NCBI RefSeq assembly: GCF_020697055.1
Contig: NZ_JAJFBP010000022.1
Span: 1 to 64,000 of the forward strand
Source of the DNA: Panacagrimonas sp.
Lineage (GTDB): Bacteria > Pseudomonadota > Gammaproteobacteria > Nevskiales > Nevskiaceae
Direction of reading: 5' to 3'
DNA: 64,000 nt
Shown here: piece after piece, positions 61,912 to 64,000 of the stretch
Layout: each line of letters opens with the position of its first letter
Numbering within the stretch: position 1 is the stretch's first letter
Program-made: the position numbers and the translations under genes
Notes under the pieces: generated by a model
Database searches by the model: none
The model's input: the letters and a program-made list of their open reading frames with translations, nothing else
Told to the model about the DNA's origin: nothing

Positions 61912-63264
61912 TCAGCCTTCATGCTTGCTTGCCGCCAGGATCAAACCCGGTACAGCGATGCCGCTTTCGTGGCGCACGACGTCCTGGGCAACGCGAATGT
62001 CCGCAAATCCGGCCTCTTCGAGGACGCGCACGACGTACGGGATCCTGTGCGTGTAACGCCCGTGAAATTGCAAGCGGTAATCCTCGGCCTGGTCCCCGCC
62101 GTCCTCGACGCTGAAGATCAGCCACCCTCCGTCCCGGAGGGAGTCGAACGCGCGGGCCGCGAATTCTTCCAGTGCTCCGAAATAGATCAGGGTGTCGGCG
62201 CTGGCAACGAGGTCGTAGGTCGCCGGATGGTGGACCAGAAAAGCGGTGAGTTCGCCTTCGGCCAGTGTGTCGTAGATTCCGCGACCGCGTGCCCGTTCCA
62301 GCATCCCCTTCGACAGATCCACGCCCGACAAATGGGCGCTCCAGGGTTTGAGCAAGGCGCCCACGAGTCCGGTACCGCACCCGGCATCCAGCACGTGCAG
62401 CTGTCGTTCGGACGGGTTCTGGCATTGCGCCACCGCCGCCCGTATCAGCTGGGGCGCACGGTAGTTCAGCGAGGCGAGTTGCGCTTCGAACGTCGCGGAA
62501 AAATTGTCGAACGTGCGCCGCAGGTAATCGTTGCTGGCCCGGGTTGGCGCTTGGGTGCCGCCGACGGCGGCGAGCAGGTGATGTGCTTCCGCGTCGTTCG
62601 GATCGGCAGCCAATCTCTGCCGGTAGTAGTCCGCCGCTTCGTCGTTTCGACCGAGCTTGCCGAGCGCATAACCCATCAAGCGACCCAGATCGAGGACGTC
62701 CTGTTTCAGCGAGACCAGATGGACGATGTGATCGAGCGCCTCGTTCGGCCGACCCAGTTCCATCAGCGCGTTCGCGATCCCGTACAGCACGGCGACGTTG
62801 TCCGGATGCTGCACCAAGGCAGGGCGCAAGAGCGCCTCTGCTTCCGCCGCCTGTCCGGAGTGGCGGCGGATCATTGCGAGGGCGATGCGCGGCGGCAACG
62901 AGTCCGGTGCCAGCGCGATCGCGCGATCGAGATGAGTTGCGGCTTCGGCGATCTGTTCCTTGGCAAGGAGCATGTTCGCAAGGTTGGCGTGGGCGTCGGC
63001 GTAATCCGGGCTCAGTTCCAGCGTCCGGCGCAGCGCGGTAATGCCGCCCTCCCGATTGCCGCTCTGGAATGCGAGCAGGCCGAGAAAATGCCATCCGTCC
63101 GGCAGGTCGGGGTCTTGTGTCAGGACCTGCTCGTAGAGCGATCTTGCTTCGTCAAGCTTGCCGGCACGGTGGGCCTGCAGCGCCGATGTGAGCAGTTCGG
63201 TCACGCCGCCCACGAATGATCCCCGGTGAGGTTTCCGCTGAGCATCGTCGAGCGACGCGGACAC
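61912..63264 (-). CDS. TPR-repeat methyltransferase
   Basis: Protein of 450 residues (as drawn). The N-terminal half (about 18–230) is a run of tetratricopeptide repeats (AHRAGKLDEARSLYEQVLTQDPDLPDGW in its core, then LELSPDYADAHANLANMLL). The C-terminal half is a class I SAM methyltransferase with motif I VLDAGCGTGLVGALL and a following ADTLIYFG. Substrate unknown. The frame opens at GTG 63264; GTG 63213, with GGGGA six bases upstream, is a credible shorter start. It lies between vgrG and the terminal unknown gene, a place usually taken by effectors, immunity or modifying proteins. Confidence 0.8.
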   Translation of the reverse strand: MSASLDDAQRKPHRGSFVGGVTELLTSALQAHRAGKLDEARSLYEQVLTQDPDLPDGWHFLGLLAFQSGNREGGITALRRTLELSPDYADAHANLANMLLAKEQIAEAATHLDRAIALAPDSLPPRIALAMIRRHSGQAAEAEALLRPALVQHPDNVAVLYGIANALMELGRPNEALDHIVHLVSLKQDVLDLGRLMGYALGKLGRNDEAADYYRQRLAADPNDAEAHHLLAAVGGTQAPTRASNDYLRRTFDNFSATFEAQLASLNYRAPQLIRAAVAQCQNPSERQLHVLDAGCGTGLVGALLKPWSAHLSGVDLSKGMLERARGRGIYDTLAEGELTAFLVHHPATYDLVASADTLIYFGALEEFAARAFDSLRDGGWLIFSVEDGGDQAEDYRLQFHGRYTHRIPYVVRVLEEAGFADIRVAQDVVRHESGIAVPGLILAASKHEG

Positions 63265-63286
63265 ACTCGCGCGGCCGGTCGACGAC

Positions 63287-64000
63287 TCAAGTGTTGTCGC
63301 CGCCGTCGATGAAGAACTGCACGCCGGGTTTGTTCATATCGATGATCTTCTTGTTCGTTTCGCCGTTCACGAAATCATACGAAATGATGTTGGGAACGCG
63401 CAGATTGCGCAGGTCCCAGGTCGACGCCAGCACTTTGGCCTGCCCTTTTTTCTTGTTCTCCTTCTGCAGAGTGTAGTCCTCGCCGCCCATGAGATGGCCT
63501 TGGGTCAGGTGGAGGAGGTGGTTGGTCGAACTTTGGGTGCCGCCGTGCCATTCGACTTTCGATGAACTGCTGGACGGCTTGGCATTCTTCTTGGTGCCGT
63601 CCTGGATCCCCGTCTTGCTGAAAGGATTGACGTAGGTCTTCTGCCAATAGATCTGCCACAAATGATTCTTCGGGTGGCTGGTGTGGTCGTAGCCGCCTTT
63701 CAACGCATTGCCGATGACTTCCGAAAGCTTGTGCGAACCCTTGTAGCACCCGCAGGTGGCGAGTCCGGTCGTGAGGGTCACGCCGGCCTTGAACTTGTGG
63801 AACGGGTGGATGCCCTGGGCCTGGTCGACCTTGCCGTGATGATCAAAATTCGAGCTGTTCTTCACTTTCTGCTTGCCTGTGATGAATTGCTTCGAAATCT
63901 TGCTATCCGAATCCAGCACGCACACCAAGCCGCCGCCGGCCTTGGTGGTTCGTCCGGATTGAATGATTTCTCGTGGCGTCATCAACGCGATGTTGCCGGT
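63287..64000 (-). CDS. Unrecognised lysine-rich protein, possible T6SS cargo (partial)
   Basis: Open to the right edge of the window, so the N-terminus is missing; internal TTG/ATG codons at 63985 and 63982 are possible starts. The visible 230-odd residues are rich in lysine, serine, histidine and asparagine (SKISKQFITGKQKVKNSSNF, then FDHHGKVDQAQGIHPFHKF and YDHTSHPKNHLWQIYWQKTY), and the DNA is visibly AT-richer than its neighbours, which points to recent transfer. No family was recognised. The first gene upstream in transcription order of a VgrG cassette, it may be an effector or a cargo-related protein; this is inference. Confidence 0.6.
   Translation of the reverse strand, partial: TGNIALMTPREIIQSGRTTKAGGGLVCVLDSDSKISKQFITGKQKVKNSSNFDHHGKVDQAQGIHPFHKFKAGVTLTTGLATCGCYKGSHKLSEVIGNALKGGYDHTSHPKNHLWQIYWQKTYVNPFSKTGIQDGTKKNAKPSSSSSKVEWHGGTQSSTNHLLHLTQGHLMGGEDYTLQKENKKKGQAKVLASTWDLRNLRVPNIISYDFVNGETNKKIIDMNKPGVQFFIDGGDNT

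Overview
The window is a GC-rich, densely packed chromosomal segment from a gammaproteobacterium. An rpoN–vemR-like–fleQ block, a ypjD–yfjD–ffh block, and dispersed palindromic repeats of the kind common in xanthomonads point to Lysobacterales (Xanthomonadales) or a near relative. This is inferred from gene order and repeat style; no rRNA or tRNA gene is visible.

Layout. (1) 118–7271, housekeeping and regulation: O-succinylhomoserine sulfhydrylase, a DUF455 ferritin-like protein, a LuxR-type regulator with an altered receiver, sigma-54, a stand-alone receiver and a FleQ-like activator, then DUF2277 and YaeQ. No flagellar structural gene follows the regulators. (2) 7318–35235, a large catabolic region that best matches steroid degradation, above all the C/D-ring (HIP) branch known from actinobacteria. 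It holds a FadD3-like ligase, IpdA/IpdB, IpdC, EchA20, a FadE pair, FadA6, IpdF, a fused FadE34-like dehydrogenase, hydroxysteroid-dehydrogenase-like SDRs, a KstD-family flavoprotein and a TesB/HsaC-like extradiol dioxygenase. A secreted S15-like hydrolase, a PHBH-fold flavoprotein and an epoxide-hydrolase-like protein lie among them. (3) 35294–38907, a YCF48/BNR-repeat membrane-anchored protein coupled to a large MMPL/RND transporter, possibly the lipid or steroid transport partner. (4) 38945–43453, conserved core: CorB/YfjD-type CBS protein, YpjD, class II cyclic-nucleotide phosphodiesterase, Ffh. (5) 43542–64000 (minus strand), part of a type VI secretion locus: TagF, TssM, TssL(OmpA), TssK, TssJ and TagH, then a delivery cassette (SHOCT protein, FHA protein, DUF4150 PAAR-like, DUF3540, two pentapeptide-repeat proteins of which one has DUF2169, VgrG), a TPR–methyltransferase, and an AT-richer, lysine-rich ORF that runs off the window. 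Sheath, Hcp, baseplate and ClpV genes are absent here.

How the genes fit together. By analogy with Mycobacterium tuberculosis, the ligase activates the propionate left after A/B-ring removal; FadE proteins, SDRs and hydratases shorten it; IpdF and IpdC prepare ring C; EchA20 opens ring D; IpdAB opens ring C; and FadA6 carries out thiolysis. The genes lie in a minus-strand block (10824 down to 15018 read leftward) and a plus-strand block starting at 15282, with a shared divergent control region, and they continue to about 35 kb. Repeat families sit in nearly every gap of this catabolic region, and three genes have had their 3' ends rewritten by a REP-like repeat. The T6SS cassette ends with the best candidate for a new effector or cargo gene in the window.
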